The notes under the pieces: model-generated
The model's input: the letters and a program-made list of their open reading frames with translations, nothing else
Told to the model about the DNA's origin: nothing
Databases searched by the model: none
Assembly: GCA_014523665.1 (NCBI GenBank)
Contig: JAATVR010000666.1
Span: forward strand, 1 to 7,045
DNA: 7,045 nt
Direction of reading: 5' to 3'
DNA from: Nitrososphaerales archaeon TH526
GTDB taxonomy: Archaea; Thermoproteota; Nitrososphaeria; Nitrososphaerales; Nitrososphaeraceae
Shown: one piece after another, positions 6,107-7,045 of the stretch
Numbering within the stretch: the first letter of the stretch is position 1
How the letters are laid out: every line of letters begins with the position of its first letter
Translations under genes and position numbers: made by a program

Positions 6107-6388
6107 TTAAGGAAACGGAATTACTAGAGGAATTTGCTGTTCAATATTTTCTCCGCCATAGTCTCTATCAGTGGCTTCATTATTCGATAGGGACCCGGGA
6201 CAATCAACCAAGGAAAATGTCTGACGGTCGCAAACTGTGGAACCTAGTGCATGCATATAGCCAAAGTCACCAAACACACTGATAGAAAACACAAATAGTA
6301 TCATGAGAAAAAAGATTGAGACCCCTTTGTAAGACAATAGAGTCGACAGCCTGATGGAAGAAAAAAGCGGACTAAGGATATCAAACAC
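6107..6388 (-). CDS. Small exported or membrane-anchored hypothetical protein
   Basis: A 93-residue frame that ends with a TAA at 6107-6109. Residues 22-40 (GVSIFFLMILFVFSISVFG) are a strong hydrophobic segment, followed by a plausible signal-peptidase site after MHA (residue 47). The mature part has two cysteines (C53, C63), is acidic and ends ENIEQQIPLVIPFP. As I recall it, small secreted proteins of soil thaumarchaeota often end this way; this is memory, not a search result. No function is known. The start is unsure: GTG at 6388 has a TATA-like GATAATT about 27 bases upstream but puts about 20 residues before the hydrophobic core; TTG at 6337 would give MSYKGVSIFFLM, a more typical signal peptide. 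The overlapping minus frame at 6301-6498 is a shadow. The gene stands alone between long non-coding stretches. Confidence 0.55.
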   Translation of the reverse strand: MFDILSPLFSSIRLSTLLSYKGVSIFFLMILFVFSISVFGDFGYMHALGSTVCDRQTFSLVDCPGSLSNNEATDRDYGGENIEQQIPLVIPFP

Positions 6389-6671
6389 TTGTTATACAAT
6401 TCATTTTTGTCAATTATCCATATTTGACTTAAGGATAAGAGACATATTATAATCATATAGAACATAATGCCTGACTTTAGTATCGATTGATACGGCACAG
6501 ATTTATTTCAAAATGTGCAAGACCGAGACGTGCTTTCAGGTGCTGTGCATAAAAAAACTTAGTCATAGTTTATTAAGCAGTTAACAGACTTACGTTCCGT
6601 CATTCATTCAGTTCAGAAACATCGTGAAAAAATGGCTAGTATAGTTCTTTCGTAGAATGTACCACAGTGCA
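6389..6671. other. Non-coding spacer
   Basis: No gene is supported. A GTATC-gatt-GATAC hairpin lies at 6480-6493. GCACAG (6495-6500) and CTGTGC (6543-6548) form an inverted pair, followed by a run of seven A at 6551-6557. None can be tied to a function. Confidence 0.4.
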
Positions 6672-6679
6672 AATATATC
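6672..6679 (+). promoter_or_regulatory. TATA box of the DUF1059 gene
   Basis: AATATATC is centred about 25 bases before the ATG at 6701, a standard archaeal leaderless promoter. GTGCA (6667-6671) and TGCAC (6689-6693) flank it as an inverted pair, so a dimeric repressor could cover the box; this is an inference. Confidence 0.6.
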
Positions 6680-6700
6680 AATTTTTACTGCACATTTCTA

Positions 6701-6952
6701 ATGTCCCAAATATTCGAAGATTGGACAAAACCATATAGAGTTCGATGTTCAGATGTCGGGCTTCGTTGTAATTGCGTTATCTTCGGAATGAGTGAGAAAA
6801 AAGTCATGGATGAATCAATCGTGCATATGTTTGAATATCATGCCATAGATCCAAGAGAGATGACTTCAGAGATGAAATCGAGAATAAAACAAAATATAAA
6901 AGAATCTAGCGTCACGGTACGCGTACAACATACATTGCCAAAGCTATTCTAA
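6701..6952 (+). CDS. DUF1059 family small cysteine/histidine protein
   Basis: An 83-residue protein of the DUF1059 family (PF06348 as I recall), presumed to be a small metal-binding cytoplasmic protein of unknown role. Family features visible are C16-x-D-x-G-x2-C23 near the N-terminus, then G29-x-S-E (residues 29-32) leading into a helix, and His42 and His47 in the place where the family has conserved histidine. C25 is an extra cysteine close to C23. The core sits between about residues 13 and 67; an N-terminal lead of 12 residues (MSQIFEDWTKPY) and a C-terminal tail of about 16 (SVTVRVQHTLPKLF) make it longer than the usual 50-65 residues. The ATG at 6701 has a TATA box at -25 and no other start fits as well. 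It is transcribed alone, on the opposite strand to the rest of the window. Soil ammonia-oxidising archaea often have several copies of this family (recalled, not checked). Confidence 0.8.
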   Translation: MSQIFEDWTKPYRVRCSDVGLRCNCVIFGMSEKKVMDESIVHMFEYHAIDPREMTSEMKSRIKQNIKESSVTVRVQHTLPKLF

Positions 6953-6965
6953 TTTTAAGATTTTT
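6953..6965 (+). terminator. T-rich terminator after the DUF1059 gene
   Basis: The TAA at 6950-6952 is followed at once by TTTTAAGATTTTT, two T runs within 13 bases and no hairpin, as expected for archaeal termination. Confidence 0.5.
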
Positions 6966-7045
6966 CAAGATCCATCAGTTCTAGTAAAAAGTAACGCACT
7001 AGAGGTGTGGTAGTTCATTCATTCTATGATTTAAGTCTCTTTGAT
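6966..7045. other. Right edge, nothing recognised
   Basis: I see no gene or site in the last 80 bases. The short CATTCATTC run at 7014-7022 also occurs near 6601 and is probably chance. Confidence 0.4.

Noticed and set aside
6301..6498. 65-codon minus-strand hydrophobic frame
   Set aside because: It overlaps the exported protein in another phase; its hydrophobicity comes from AT-rich codons, and it lacks the tail and cleavage features of the other frame.

Overview
The window looks like chromosomal DNA from an AT-rich soil ammonia-oxidising archaeon (Nitrososphaerales, perhaps Nitrosocosmicus-like). Supporting points are a DUF1059 small cysteine protein, a PRC-barrel/DUF2171-like small protein, a small exported protein with a 'EQQIPLVIPFP' tail, an archaeal-type DUF1998 helicase with the C-terminal 'SYRCGNNNE' motif, and archaeal TATA boxes centred about 25-28 bases before start codons (leaderless-type promoters). 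The genus is an inference; no marker gene is present.

Layout. 1-680: no convincing intact gene, but a strong hairpin (46-97), a 16-bp palindrome (236-251), and one copy of a diverged repeat (120-164) whose inverted partner lies at 2462-2505. 681-934 (minus): a small PRC-barrel/DUF2171-like gene whose reading frame is broken near codon 10. 945-1552: unexplained sequence. 1553-1651: an exact 48-bp tandem duplication that covers the 3' end of a short minus-strand gene (1644-1817, 57 aa). 1883-2023 (minus): a possible 46-aa gene with its own TATA box. 2053-2779: mostly non-coding, with a doubtful 31-aa ORF. 2780-5428 (minus): the only large gene, an 882-residue superfamily 2 helicase of the MrfA/YprA (DUF1998) type. 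5429-6106: no supported gene, one hairpin. 6107-6388 (minus): a small exported or membrane-anchored protein. 6701-6952 (plus): a DUF1059 protein with a clear TATA box and a T-rich tail.

Only about half of the window is coding. The genes are single units with separate promoters, not an operon, and nothing shows that they work together. The helicase most likely acts alone in DNA repair. The short genes, a frameshifted gene, a diverged inverted repeat and a fresh tandem duplication suggest a region that is being rearranged and is decaying. I do not see a mobile element with an intact transposase, a CRISPR array, an rRNA or a tRNA. No clear new multi-gene system is visible; the points most worth checking are the frameshifted gene, the diverged inverted repeat and the leaderless small genes.
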